The notes below the pieces were generated by a model that was not told the origin of the DNA, did no database searches, and worked only from the letters and a program-made list of their open reading frames with translations. Below, piece after piece: positions 34,266 through 41,801 of a stretch of 44,318 nucleotides of DNA. The stretch lies in contig JAJTBI010000017.1 in the NCBI GenBank assembly GCA_021286935.1, positions 1 to 44,318 of the forward strand, read 5' to 3'. The translations under genes were made by a program, and so were the position numbers. This stretch comes from Geobacteraceae bacterium (GTDB lineage Bacteria; Desulfobacterota; Desulfuromonadia; Geobacterales; Pseudopelobacteraceae). Position 1 is the first letter of the stretch. The number at the start of each line of letters is the position of its first letter.

Positions 34266-34949
34266 TCAAGACTCCATCTTTCTGACGTTTCCTGTCTGGT
34301 ACTCGTCACCAATCCGTGTTTCACCCAGACAATAGGAACAAAGCGCCGACGGCATGGAGAAACGCAGCCGCATCCCTTTCAGGGTCTCAATATCCGAGGC
34401 CCCTTCAAACAGGGTCGTCAGTTCAAATGCCCCCTGGCCGGTAATACCGTTGATGTTCATGATCACGGCACCAGGGTTGACCTGTTTAACCCGTGAGGCA
34501 AACACCTCCCGCTCGGCCTGGGAGACAATATCTCCCTTGGTGATCACCACGATATCGGCTGATTTCAGCATCGGCCCGATCTTACGGGGGGTGTTGATGC
34601 CGCTTAAGTTATCAATCACGCAGACCGCAGTAATATCCTTGATATGGGGAGAACAACGGTTGCAGAGTCCGGCTGATTCGCTGATCAGAAAATCGCAATT
34701 GTTCTCCACCCCCCAACTGACGCAGGCCTCGATATTACTGACAAAATAGTGGTCCGGGCACTGGGAGCCTGAAAGCCCCTTCTTGACCAGCACCCCTTTC
34801 TTGGCGTAGCTCAGGTCGTCTTCCGTCATCAGGCAGTCATACTTGACTACCCCGATCTTTTTTTGTTTCGCCTGTAGCGCCTCAATTACCCGCAGGATGA
34901 CCGAGGTTTTGCCTGATGATGGCGGTCCGGATACGGTTAGAAAATGCAT
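34266..34949 (-). CDS. HypB/UreG-like SIMIBI GTPase (metallocentre-type)
   Basis: A 227-residue P-loop NTPase. The P-loop GPPSSGKTS is at about 8-16. An ESAGLCNRC element near 91-99 recalls the ESxG switch of UreG and adds a CX2C pair. VVITKGD near 154-160 is the G4 guanine-specificity motif. GITGQGAFEL follows, as in HypB. The C-terminus has another CX2C (LCSYCLGETRIGDEYQTG). Relatives insert Ni, Co or other metals into enzymes, so a metal-chaperone role is a fair inference. AAGGAG precedes the ATG. It is 11 nt after the substrate-binding-like gene and 2 nt before the ABC ATPase, in a tight operon. Confidence 0.82.
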   Translation of the reverse strand: MHFLTVSGPPSSGKTSVILRVIEALQAKQKKIGVVKYDCLMTEDDLSYAKKGVLVKKGLSGSQCPDHYFVSNIEACVSWGVENNCDFLISESAGLCNRCSPHIKDITAVCVIDNLSGINTPRKIGPMLKSADIVVITKGDIVSQAEREVFASRVKQVNPGAVIMNINGITGQGAFELTTLFEGASDIETLKGMRLRFSMPSALCSYCLGETRIGDEYQTGNVRKMES

Positions 34950-34960
34950 GGTTGTTCTCC

Positions 34961-36193
34961 TTAGCCTTCGTTCATCGCTTTTTCAAACAGCCCTACCGTG
35001 TACCTGATTTGGGCTGCGATATCATGGCTGTAGAGGTAATCCCAGCCAACCCACTGCCAGGGGTGCTGCTCCGGCAGCTGGTTCTCCACCTCGGGATTCA
35101 AGGCCGGAAACAACCCACGGTTGGTCAGGGTCTCTCCCACCTCTTTACTGCACAGGAAGTCTGCAATCGGCTGCAGCTTGTCCTGTTTATCAGCCTTGGC
35201 CAGCATAAAGATCGGGCTGATAATGGCGCCGTCCTCCGGCCAGATAATCTCCAGGCTCTTGACCATGCCGGCCATCCGGCTGAAGAAGTAAGGGATGATG
35301 GTGACCGGTGGCTTTTCCTCTGCCACCCGCTGGGCATTCTTGATCATCTGGGCCGGGTGCATCGATTTCAGCATGCACCGTCCCAGCTTCCTGACCCCCT
35401 CATCGCCATACATCTTGTGAATGGTGAGCAGGATCGCGTTGAACAGGTCAAAATCACCCACCGGCAGTGCCACTTTCTGCTCAAATTCCGGTTTGAGGAT
35501 ATCTGCCCAGGTACGAGGCACCGGCAGGTCACCCAGCTCATCATGGTTAACCATGAAGGCAGACGGCACTACAGAAATCAGGCCATAGTGCCCTTTAGGA
35601 TCTTTCAGCTCCAGCCCGTCAAAGCTGCGGTTGATTGCGTCGCCGGTCAGGTCGGCAAACACCCCCTGTTCCTTGAACCTGCCGATGGTAGCCGGATCAA
35701 AGAAGGTTTCAAAACCGGCTGAGACAAAGATGTCCGGCAGCTGGTCAGCGGCGGTAACCGTCTGGATATGCTCATCCATCCAGGCCGAGCCGAGCGAGGC
35801 TGCCTCAAACTTGTAGCTGACCGTAACACCGCTCTCTCTGGTGTACTGCTCGATAAAGCGGTCAAATCCTTCCAGCAGCGGCAGCCGTACCGGGCAGGGC
35901 AGCAGGCCGGAGATGCTAATCTCGCTCTGCTCCTGCTGGGTCTGCTTCATGGTGACATCCACCTGGTTATGCTTTTCATCAACCTTCTGCTGCAGCAGCC
36001 CTAAAAAATTATCCAGATCGTAGTTCTTGGTCAGGGCCGCCCGCTCCAGCTTCAAAAAACCACCAACACCGGCCAGCACATTGGGGTCCTTCAGGTTTTC
36101 AAACCCGTTGGCAATCAGCACCTCCAATGTTTCCGGATGCTGTTCAATCAACTCCTTTATGGTCATATCCTTCTGTATCCGATGTGCGCTCAT
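34961..36193 (-). CDS. DUF1858 domain fused to an ABC-type substrate-binding domain, no signal peptide
   Basis: A 410-residue protein whose first ~75 residues are a DUF1858-type helical domain (MTIKELIEQHPETLEVLIANGF), without the Cys pair often seen there. From about residue 95 it is a type II periplasmic-binding fold like iron/spermidine/putrescine binding proteins (VSYKFEAASLGSAWM, LPDIFVSAGFETFFDP, YGLISVVPSAFMVN, PRTWADILKPEF). There is no signal peptide and no lipobox, so it appears cytoplasmic, which is odd for this fold. GAGGAGG lies just before the ATG. It leads a four-gene operon with a GTPase, an ABC ATPase and a zinc ribbon. An activator-like palindrome lies 55 nt upstream. Function is unknown; a ligand- or metal-loading role is a hypothesis. 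Confidence 0.85.
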   Translation of the reverse strand: MSAHRIQKDMTIKELIEQHPETLEVLIANGFENLKDPNVLAGVGGFLKLERAALTKNYDLDNFLGLLQQKVDEKHNQVDVTMKQTQQEQSEISISGLLPCPVRLPLLEGFDRFIEQYTRESGVTVSYKFEAASLGSAWMDEHIQTVTAADQLPDIFVSAGFETFFDPATIGRFKEQGVFADLTGDAINRSFDGLELKDPKGHYGLISVVPSAFMVNHDELGDLPVPRTWADILKPEFEQKVALPVGDFDLFNAILLTIHKMYGDEGVRKLGRCMLKSMHPAQMIKNAQRVAEEKPPVTIIPYFFSRMAGMVKSLEIIWPEDGAIISPIFMLAKADKQDKLQPIADFLCSKEVGETLTNRGLFPALNPEVENQLPEQHPWQWVGWDYLYSHDIAAQIRYTVGLFEKAMNEG

Positions 36194-36247
36194 GGCGTCC
36201 TCCTCGTATGATCTGGTATCACCTTAACCGGATCATTGACCTTACAC

Positions 36248-36263
36248 ATTGACTTGTATCAAA
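36248..36263 (-). promoter_or_regulatory. HcpR/DNR-like activator site, DUF1858 operon
   Basis: On the minus strand TTTGAT-acaa-GTCAAT. A -10-like TAAGGT lies 21 bp downstream (36226-36221), predicting +1 near 36214 and a centre of -41.5. Toward the divergent NDH-2 gene no -10 fits this spacing. Confidence 0.55.
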
Positions 36264-36295
36264 AAAAACAAAAAGAGACCAATACTGTCTCTTTT
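36261..36295 (-). terminator. terminator-like hairpin between divergent genes, pointing left
   Basis: A perfect 9-bp stem, AAAAGAGAC / GTCTCTTTT with a 7-nt loop, is followed on the minus strand by TG and eight T. There is no minus-strand gene just to the right, so it would stop antisense transcription coming from the NDH-2 gene before the DUF1858 promoter. Confidence 0.6.
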
Positions 36296-36354
36296 AATAC
36301 TTGCCTGACCGGTACGATATGGTACAAGGAGTTGACCAGTGAAAGGAAATTTCT

Positions 36355-37605
36355 ATGCAACCAAAGCGGGTAGTTGTCATCGGTATGGGATTTGGCGGTG
36401 TCCGGGCAGCCCGAGCCCTGGCAGGAAGCGGACTTGACGTGCTGCTGATTGACCGCAACAACTATCACCTGTTTCAGCCCCTGCTCTATCAGGTGGCGAG
36501 TGCAGGCCTTGAGCAGGAATCAATTGCCTATTCCATCCGCGCCATGGCCCGGCAATGGCCCAATGTCCGTTTCCACCTCACGGAAGTAACCGGCGTGGAT
36601 TTTGACGCCAAAGAGGTGCAAACCACCACCGGTCCAGTGGGTTATGAGTATCTGATTATCGGTGCTGGCAGCAGCACTAATTTCTTTGGACTCAGCACGG
36701 TGCAGCAGCACGCCTATGATCTGAAGGAGCTTGAGGATGCCGAGGTACTGCGTAATCAGATCCTGAGCTGCTTTGAACAGGCGGTGATCGAACCTGACCC
36801 GGCCCGTAAACGGGCCTTGATGACCTTTGTGATTGTGGGTGGCGGGCCAACCGGGGTTGAATTTGCCGGAGCCCTGATTGAACTGGTTACCTATGTACTG
36901 GCTAAAGACTACCCAGAACTAGGTATCCATACCGCCCGGGTGGTGCTGGTGGAGGCCACCGACCGCCTGTTGGCAGCCATGCCTCAGGAACTGGGGATGT
37001 ACACCCTGCAAAAGCTGCGCAGTATGTGCGTTGAGGTACTGCTGAATGCCCAGGTGATTGATGCTGATGACACGCGGGTGGTGCTGCACGATGGTGCGGT
37101 GATTCCAGCCCATACGCTGATCTGGTCAGCTGGCGTCAAGGCGGCGCCGCTGGCCGCAACCCTGCAAACAGCCCATGCCGGTGGTGGCCGTATTCCGGTC
37201 CAGCCTGATCTGACCTTGGCTGATCACCCGGAGGTATATGTAGTCGGTGACATGGCCTGGCTGGAGCAGGAAGGCAAGATCCTGCCGATGGTAGCTCCGG
37301 TGGCGATGCAGATGGGGGCCTATGTTGGTTCAGCCATTCTGGCCAGAGAGCGGGGGGAAACACCCGCTCCTTTCCACTACCGCGACAAGGGAAGCATGGC
37401 CACCATTGGCCGTAATACCGCGGTTGCCACCGCCTTTGGACTAAACCTGAAGGGCTACCCGGCCTGGCTGGCCTGGCTGCTGCTGCATGTCTACTACCTG
37501 ATCGGCTTCCGCAACCGGATTGTGGTGCTGCTGAACTGGGTCTGGTACTACTGGTTTCATGAGCGCCAGGTTCGGCTGATTACGAAGCGCAGATCACCGC
37601 TTTAA
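36355..37605 (+). CDS. ndh: type II NADH:quinone dehydrogenase (NDH-2)
   Basis: A membrane-bound FAD protein of 416 residues that oxidises NADH and reduces quinone without pumping protons. The FAD-binding GMGFGG is at 10-15 after a VVVI strand. The NAD(P)-binding VGGGPTGVEFAG lies near 161-172 and the late FAD motif VYVVGDMAW near 295. The C-terminal WLLLHVYYLIGFRNR and VWYYWFHERQ region is the amphipathic/hydrophobic membrane anchor of NDH-2. AAAGGAAA precedes the ATG. It is a single-gene unit, divergent from the DUF1858 operon. A sulfide:quinone reductase is excluded because the family's catalytic cysteines are not seen. Confidence 0.92.
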   Translation: MQPKRVVVIGMGFGGVRAARALAGSGLDVLLIDRNNYHLFQPLLYQVASAGLEQESIAYSIRAMARQWPNVRFHLTEVTGVDFDAKEVQTTTGPVGYEYLIIGAGSSTNFFGLSTVQQHAYDLKELEDAEVLRNQILSCFEQAVIEPDPARKRALMTFVIVGGGPTGVEFAGALIELVTYVLAKDYPELGIHTARVVLVEATDRLLAAMPQELGMYTLQKLRSMCVEVLLNAQVIDADDTRVVLHDGAVIPAHTLIWSAGVKAAPLAATLQTAHAGGGRIPVQPDLTLADHPEVYVVGDMAWLEQEGKILPMVAPVAMQMGAYVGSAILARERGETPAPFHYRDKGSMATIGRNTAVATAFGLNLKGYPAWLAWLLLHVYYLIGFRNRIVVLLNWVWYYWFHERQVRLITKRRSPL

Positions 37606-37626
37606 AGAAAGCCAGTTCATATCAAA

Positions 37627-37713
37627 CCCCTCCCGGCCTCCCCTTGTCAGGGGAGGGGCACACCAGAGAAGGCTTAAACTTCCCCCTGACAAGGGGGGAT
37701 TGAGGGGGGTTGG
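37627..37713. repeat. G/C-run palindromic intergenic repeat, two inverted copies
   Basis: Two copies of a C-run/G-run unit face each other at 37627-37660 and 37680-37713. The 14-mer CCCCTTGTCAGGGG at 37640-37653 recurs exactly inverted at 37683-37696. Each unit is itself able to fold. They lie between the convergent NDH-2 and purine permease genes. Confidence 0.7.
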
Positions 37714-37746
37714 TTTTCGTACTGATGCCTTGAAATGGAATTTGAA

Positions 37747-39048
37747 CTACCCTTTAGGCATAAAGACAAAGAAGGTCAGTGACAAAGCCGCCAGTACCCA
37801 CATCCCGCCAGACACCTCTTTGGCCCGGCCGGTACAGAGCTTGATCAGCGGATAAGTGAACAGACCCACCGTCATGCCGATCCCGATGTTGTAGGTAAAG
37901 ATCATCAGGGCAATGGTCAGGAAGGCCGGAATCAGCTCCGTGAAATCGTCAAAATCAAGCCGGGTAACCGCCTGAATCATGAAAGCGCCGATCACCACCA
38001 GGGCGATACCGGCGGCATAGCCTGGCACCATGGTAAAGAGCGGTGCAAAAAAGAGCGACAGGCCAAACAGCGCTGCCACCACCAGCGCAGTAAAACCGGT
38101 GCGGCCTCCGGCTGCAATCCCCGCGGCTGACTCGATATAGGCCCCGGTGGTGGTGGTCCCCAAGAGCGGCGCAAGGGTAGTTGCCACGGCGTCGGCCAGC
38201 ATCGGGCGTTCAATCTCCGGCAGGTTGCCATCCTTATCCAGCAGATCAGCCCGCATGGAAAGGCCGATCAGGGTACCGATGGTATCAAGAAAGGCCATCA
38301 TAAAGATCACCAGCACCACCGGAAAGACACCGGGCTGCAGGGTTCCGGCTATATCAAGTTTCAGGAAAATCGGTTCAAGCGAAGGAGGCAGGCTGATCAA
38401 CGATGCCGGCAGCTTCGTAAGACCCAGCGCAACAGAACCGAGTGTTGTTGCTACAATGCCGTAGAGCAGTGCACCGTTCACCTTACGTGCCATCAGCACC
38501 ACGGTCAGCAGAAACCCTGCCGCTGCCAGCAGCACCGAACTCTGGGCAATATTGCCCAGCCTGACCGGTGCGCCGGGTACCCCCAGTACCACCAACCCGG
38601 TTTCGTTCAGACCGATAAAGGCCAGGAACAGGCCGATTCCCACTGCAAAGGCGGCCTTCAGCGAGATTGGAATCGATTCTGCCAGCCACGAACGTATCTT
38701 CAGAACGGTCAGCAGGATAAAGGCCAAACCCGCCCAGAAAACCGCCCCCAGTGCCACCTGCCAGGAATAGCCCATCCCCTTGACCACTACAAAGGCGATA
38801 AAGGCGTTTTCACCCATGTACGGCGCAATGGCAAAGGGGCGTTTGGCCCAGAAGGCCATCATCAGACAGCCGATCACTGCAGCCAGGATGGTGGCGGTCA
38901 CCTGGGCATCTTTAGGAATTCCCGCCACAGCAAGGATGGTAGGGTTAACCACCATGATATAGGCCATGGTCAGAAAGGTGGTGAGACCGGCCAGGGTTTC
39001 CTGACGGTAGGAAGTGTTATACCGATTGAATTCAAAGAAATTTTTCAT
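37747..39048 (-). CDS. AzgA-type purine (adenine/guanine/hypoxanthine) permease
   Basis: An inner-membrane NCS2-family purine:H+ symporter of 433 residues with 12-14 hydrophobic segments. Family marks are the start FNRYNTSYRQETLAGLTTF with TMAYIMVVNP, PYMGENAF near 85, and the TTTTGAYIESAAGIAAGGRTG motif near 300, which is the substrate-site region of AzgA proteins. I chose the ATG at 39048 (AAGGGG upstream); the frame upstream of it is repeat sequence. The hypoxanthine phosphoribosyltransferase gene lies directly upstream on the same strand, so import and salvage are linked. Confidence 0.9.
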   Translation of the reverse strand: MKNFFEFNRYNTSYRQETLAGLTTFLTMAYIMVVNPTILAVAGIPKDAQVTATILAAVIGCLMMAFWAKRPFAIAPYMGENAFIAFVVVKGMGYSWQVALGAVFWAGLAFILLTVLKIRSWLAESIPISLKAAFAVGIGLFLAFIGLNETGLVVLGVPGAPVRLGNIAQSSVLLAAAGFLLTVVLMARKVNGALLYGIVATTLGSVALGLTKLPASLISLPPSLEPIFLKLDIAGTLQPGVFPVVLVIFMMAFLDTIGTLIGLSMRADLLDKDGNLPEIERPMLADAVATTLAPLLGTTTTGAYIESAAGIAAGGRTGFTALVVAALFGLSLFFAPLFTMVPGYAAGIALVVIGAFMIQAVTRLDFDDFTELIPAFLTIALMIFTYNIGIGMTVGLFTYPLIKLCTGRAKEVSGGMWVLAALSLTFFVFMPKG

Positions 39049-39068
39049 AGCACCCCTTCGCGAGGAAC

Positions 39069-39184
39069 GCGATAGTTTCGCAAGGTCAAGGCGTGCGAAC
39101 GAGTGCCGCGGAGGCGTACGTTGGTAGTACGTTGAGCAGGCACGAATAAAGCACAACACAGAGATTGCGGAAATAGTTCGTTCC
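39069..39184. repeat. dispersed ~117-bp intergenic repeat, copy A
   Basis: Shares TTTCGCAAGGTCAAGGCGT, GCGGAGGCGTAC, GGCACG, GAGATTG and a final CGTTCC with the segment at 41683-41800, in the same order and orientation. Its ends are roughly inverted (TTTCGCAAG.. against GAGATTGCGGAAA). It fills the gap between hpt and the purine permease and ends at the hpt stop codon. Confidence 0.75.
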
Positions 39185-39735
39185 TACAACCCCTTGACCG
39201 CGTAAATCCCCGGCGCATTCCTCCACATGCCGTCATAGTCCAGACCATAGCCGAAGACAAAACGATCCGGTAGTTCCAACCCGGTAAAATCTGCCCGATA
39301 ACCGGGGCAGGATTTACGATCATGGAGTTTATCAACCAGTACGGCTGTCAACACCTCCCGAGCACCACGACTACGGCAAGCATCGGCCAGAGCCAGCAAG
39401 GTTACCCCTTCATCCAGAATGTCATCCACCAGTAACACGGTACGCCCTACAAGATCGTCCTGAAACTGCGCCTTCCACTCCAGATCACCACCGGTTGTCT
39501 CACGACCATAGCGGGTTGCATGCAGGTAGCCCACTTCAAGAGGGAACAAAAGTCTGGTCAGCAACTGGCCACAGAAGATCAAACCACCGTTCATGACGCA
39601 GAAGACCATCGGATTCTTTTTGCCGATGCTGGCCGTAATTGCACCGGCCATCCGCTCAATGGCCGCCTCGACCGTTGCCCGATCTGCCAGACAATCTGCC
39701 TCTTCAAGCACCTTCTGGGCCTGATCATACTCCAT
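39184..39735 (-). CDS. hpt: hypoxanthine phosphoribosyltransferase
   Basis: A cytoplasmic purine-salvage enzyme of 183 residues making IMP or GMP from the base and PRPP. The PRPP-binding loop VLLVDDILDEGVTL is near 102-115. The N-terminal ASIGKKNPMVFCVMNGGLIF and the C-terminal DRFVFGYGLDYDGMWRN hold the Lys/Gly loop and the base-binding strand of the family. ATG 39735 has GGGAGGG upstream and is preferred to 39771. The start overlaps the end of prmC by 11 bp, so the two are coupled. The downstream permease fits a purine-uptake unit. Confidence 0.92.
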   Translation of the reverse strand: MEYDQAQKVLEEADCLADRATVEAAIERMAGAITASIGKKNPMVFCVMNGGLIFCGQLLTRLLFPLEVGYLHATRYGRETTGGDLEWKAQFQDDLVGRTVLLVDDILDEGVTLLALADACRSRGAREVLTAVLVDKLHDRKSCPGYRADFTGLELPDRFVFGYGLDYDGMWRNAPGIYAVKGL

Positions 39736-40585
39736 GGTGCTGCCCTCCCACGACCCGCATAATACCGGCACTATCCGGTACGGTTACGATAGCATCAAAT
39801 CCAGCATCTGCAAGCAGACGGGCAACATCTTTGTCCTGCCCTGACCCTACTTCCATCAGCAGCCAACCGTTTGGCTCAAGGTGGCCAGGAGCCTCAGCAG
39901 CCAGCACCCGATAAGCATCCAGACCGTCAGGACCACCATCCAGGGCAAGACGGGGTTCAAAATCACGCACTTCCGGCTGCAGTGTCGCCAGGTCGGCATG
40001 GGTAATGTAAGGGGGGTTTGAGACAATCAGGTCAAAACGGCGTTGATTGACAGGCTGAAAAAACGAGCCCAGCAGAAACTCTACCACTGCATTATTCCGT
40101 TCAGCATTGTGTCGGGCAATGGCCAGTGCATCGGGGGAAAGATCTACGGCGGTGACCTGCGCCTGGGGCAGACGATGGGCCAGCGAGATGGCAATACAGC
40201 CGGAGCCGGTGCCGATATCCAGCACCGTGCGAGCCTGAGGGGCCTGCCGAACCGCTTCTTCCAGCAGGGTTTCAGTATCATAGCGGGGGATCAGGACATC
40301 CTTGGTAACAACAAACTCACGTCCGTCAAACTCCTGGTTGCCAAGGATATGCTGCAGCGGCTCACGCTTGCCACGACGGGCCACCATACTGCGGTACGCG
40401 GCAAGTTCATCATCCTGCAACGGCTTATCAAAGTTCAGGTACAGGCCCATCCGGTCCAAACCGGTGGCCTCGCACAACAGCCACTCAGCCTCACGGCGGG
40501 CATTCTCCACCCCCTTTTCGGTCAGGTAACCGACCGTCCAGGTCAGGACCTTAAGGGTGGTCCAGATTTCGTCAGTTGCCTTCAC
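39725..40585 (-). CDS. prmC: peptide chain release factor N5-glutamine methyltransferase
   Basis: Methylates the Gln of the GGQ motif in release factors using SAM; the cytoplasmic protein has about 286 residues. The N-terminal helical domain ([24 protein letters not shown]) is followed by [15 protein letters not shown], the SAM motif [16 protein letters not shown] near 115-130 and the catalytic NPPYI near 190. The start is uncertain: a GTG at 40585 gives the usual family N-terminus and overlaps prfA by 14 nt, while an ATG at 40651 would add 22 residues inside prfA. Its substrate gene prfA is directly upstream. Confidence 0.93.
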   Translation of the reverse strand: MKATDEIWTTLKVLTWTVGYLTEKGVENARREAEWLLCEATGLDRMGLYLNFDKPLQDDELAAYRSMVARRGKREPLQHILGNQEFDGREFVVTKDVLIPRYDTETLLEEAVRQAPQARTVLDIGTGSGCIAISLAHRLPQAQVTAVDLSPDALAIARHNAERNNAVVEFLLGSFFQPVNQRRFDLIVSNPPYITHADLATLQPEVRDFEPRLALDGGPDGLDAYRVLAAEAPGHLEPNGWLLMEVGSGQDKDVARLLADAGFDAIVTVPDSAGIMRVVGGQHHGV

Positions 40586-41639
40586 TTTGGGCTTTAAGTG
40601 CTTCCATCTGGTAGAAGGTACGCAGGGCATCGGTGATCTCTTCAATGTCACCTGCCATGATCGAATCCAGCCGATAGAGGGTCAGGCCGATCCGGTGGTC
40701 AGTCATCCTGCCCTGGGGGAAGTTATAGGTGCGGATCCGCTCGGAACGATCACCAGACCCCACCTGTTGCTTACGGTCAGCAGCCAGCTTGGCATTCTGC
40801 TCCTGTTGAATATTGTCAAGAATACGGGTCTTCAGGACCTTCATTGCCTTGGCCCGGTTCTTGATCTGGCTACGCTCTTCCTGGCAGGCCACCACGGTAC
40901 CGGTGGGGATATGGGTGATCCGTACCGCCGAGTCAGTAGTGTTGACGTGCTGGCCGCCAGCACCGGAAGAACGGTAAACGTCGATCTTCAGATCAGCCGG
41001 ATTGATGTCGATATCCACATCCTCTGCCTCTGCCATGATCGCCACGGTGCAGGCAGAGGTATGAATACGGCCCTGGGCCTCAGTCTCAGGCACCCGCTGG
41101 ACCCGGTGGGTACCGGATTCATACTTGAGCTTGGCATAGACATCCTGCCCCTCAATGGAGGCGATCACCTCTTTGTAGCCGCCACGCTCTGACTCGGAAC
41201 AGGAGAGCATCTCCACCTTCCAGCGGTTTTTCTCAGCAAAGCGGGAGTACATCCGGAACAAGTCACCACTGAACAGGGCTGACTCATCGCCACCGGTTCC
41301 GGCCCGGATCTCCAGAATAACGTCACGGGAATCATTGGGATCCTTGGGCAACAGCAGGATCTTGATCTCTGCATCAAGGCGTTCTTTTTCCTGGCTAAGG
41401 CGGCTGATCTCCTCTTCCGCCATCTCCTTCATCTCAGGGTCAGCCAGCAGCTCCTGATTCTCTTCCAGTTCTTCAAGCACCTTCTTGTAGCGACGGAACG
41501 CCTCGATCAGCGGGGCCAGATCGGCATGTTCACGGGAGAGCTTGCGGAACTCCGGCTGGTTACTTATCACCGTCGGATCAGACAGTAATGACTCAAGTTC
41601 CTGAAAACGGACTTCTAGATCCTGTATTTTGTCAAACAT
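40572..41639 (-). CDS. prfA: peptide chain release factor 1
   Basis: Recognises UAA/UAG stop codons and triggers peptide release, 355 residues. The GGQ motif is at about 226-230 ([16 protein letters not shown]). The RF1-type domain [18 protein letters not shown], and [19 protein letters not shown], are both present. There is no in-frame stop of the RF2 type. ATG 41639 has AAGGAA upstream; a TTG at 41645 is less likely. It starts the prfA-prmC-hpt group. A dispersed repeat lies between it and the DUF1385 gene. Confidence 0.96.
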   Translation of the reverse strand: MFDKIQDLEVRFQELESLLSDPTVISNQPEFRKLSREHADLAPLIEAFRRYKKVLEELEENQELLADPEMKEMAEEEISRLSQEKERLDAEIKILLLPKDPNDSRDVILEIRAGTGGDESALFSGDLFRMYSRFAEKNRWKVEMLSCSESERGGYKEVIASIEGQDVYAKLKYESGTHRVQRVPETEAQGRIHTSACTVAIMAEAEDVDIDINPADLKIDVYRSSGAGGQHVNTTDSAVRITHIPTGTVVACQEERSQIKNRAKAMKVLKTRILDNIQQEQNAKLAADRKQQVGSGDRSERIRTYNFPQGRMTDHRIGLTLYRLDSIMAGDIEEITDALRTFYQMEALKAQSEGN

Positions 41640-41682
41640 GCTCAAGGTTCCTTAAAAAAATCAAGATAAAGGGTTCAAAAGG

Positions 41683-41800
41683 AGCGTGCGGTTTTCGCAA
41701 GGTCAAGGCGTCCAAGGGCCGACGCGGAGGCGTACATTGTTGGTACGCCGCACAAGGAGGCACGCGGGACAACGCCGAGATTGTGAAAACAAGCCGTTCC
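41683..41800. repeat. dispersed ~117-bp intergenic repeat, copy B
   Basis: A diverged copy of the segment at 39069-39184, same orientation. Ends TTTTCGCAAGGTCAAGGCG and CGCCGAGATTGTGAAAAC are imperfect inverted repeats of about 18-20 bp. It lies between prfA and the DUF1385 gene, both on the minus strand. No coding role is seen. Confidence 0.75.
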
Positions 41801-41801
41801 G

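Noticed and set aside
34916..35722. 268-codon plus-strand reading frame opposite the DUF1858 fusion gene
   Set aside because: Antisense shadow; its sequence shows no domain and it has no RBS.
36248..36263. Activator site used for the NDH-2 gene
   Set aside because: No -10-like hexamer occurs at the 21-22 bp distance on the plus strand, while one (TAAGGT) does on the minus strand. A shared use is not excluded.
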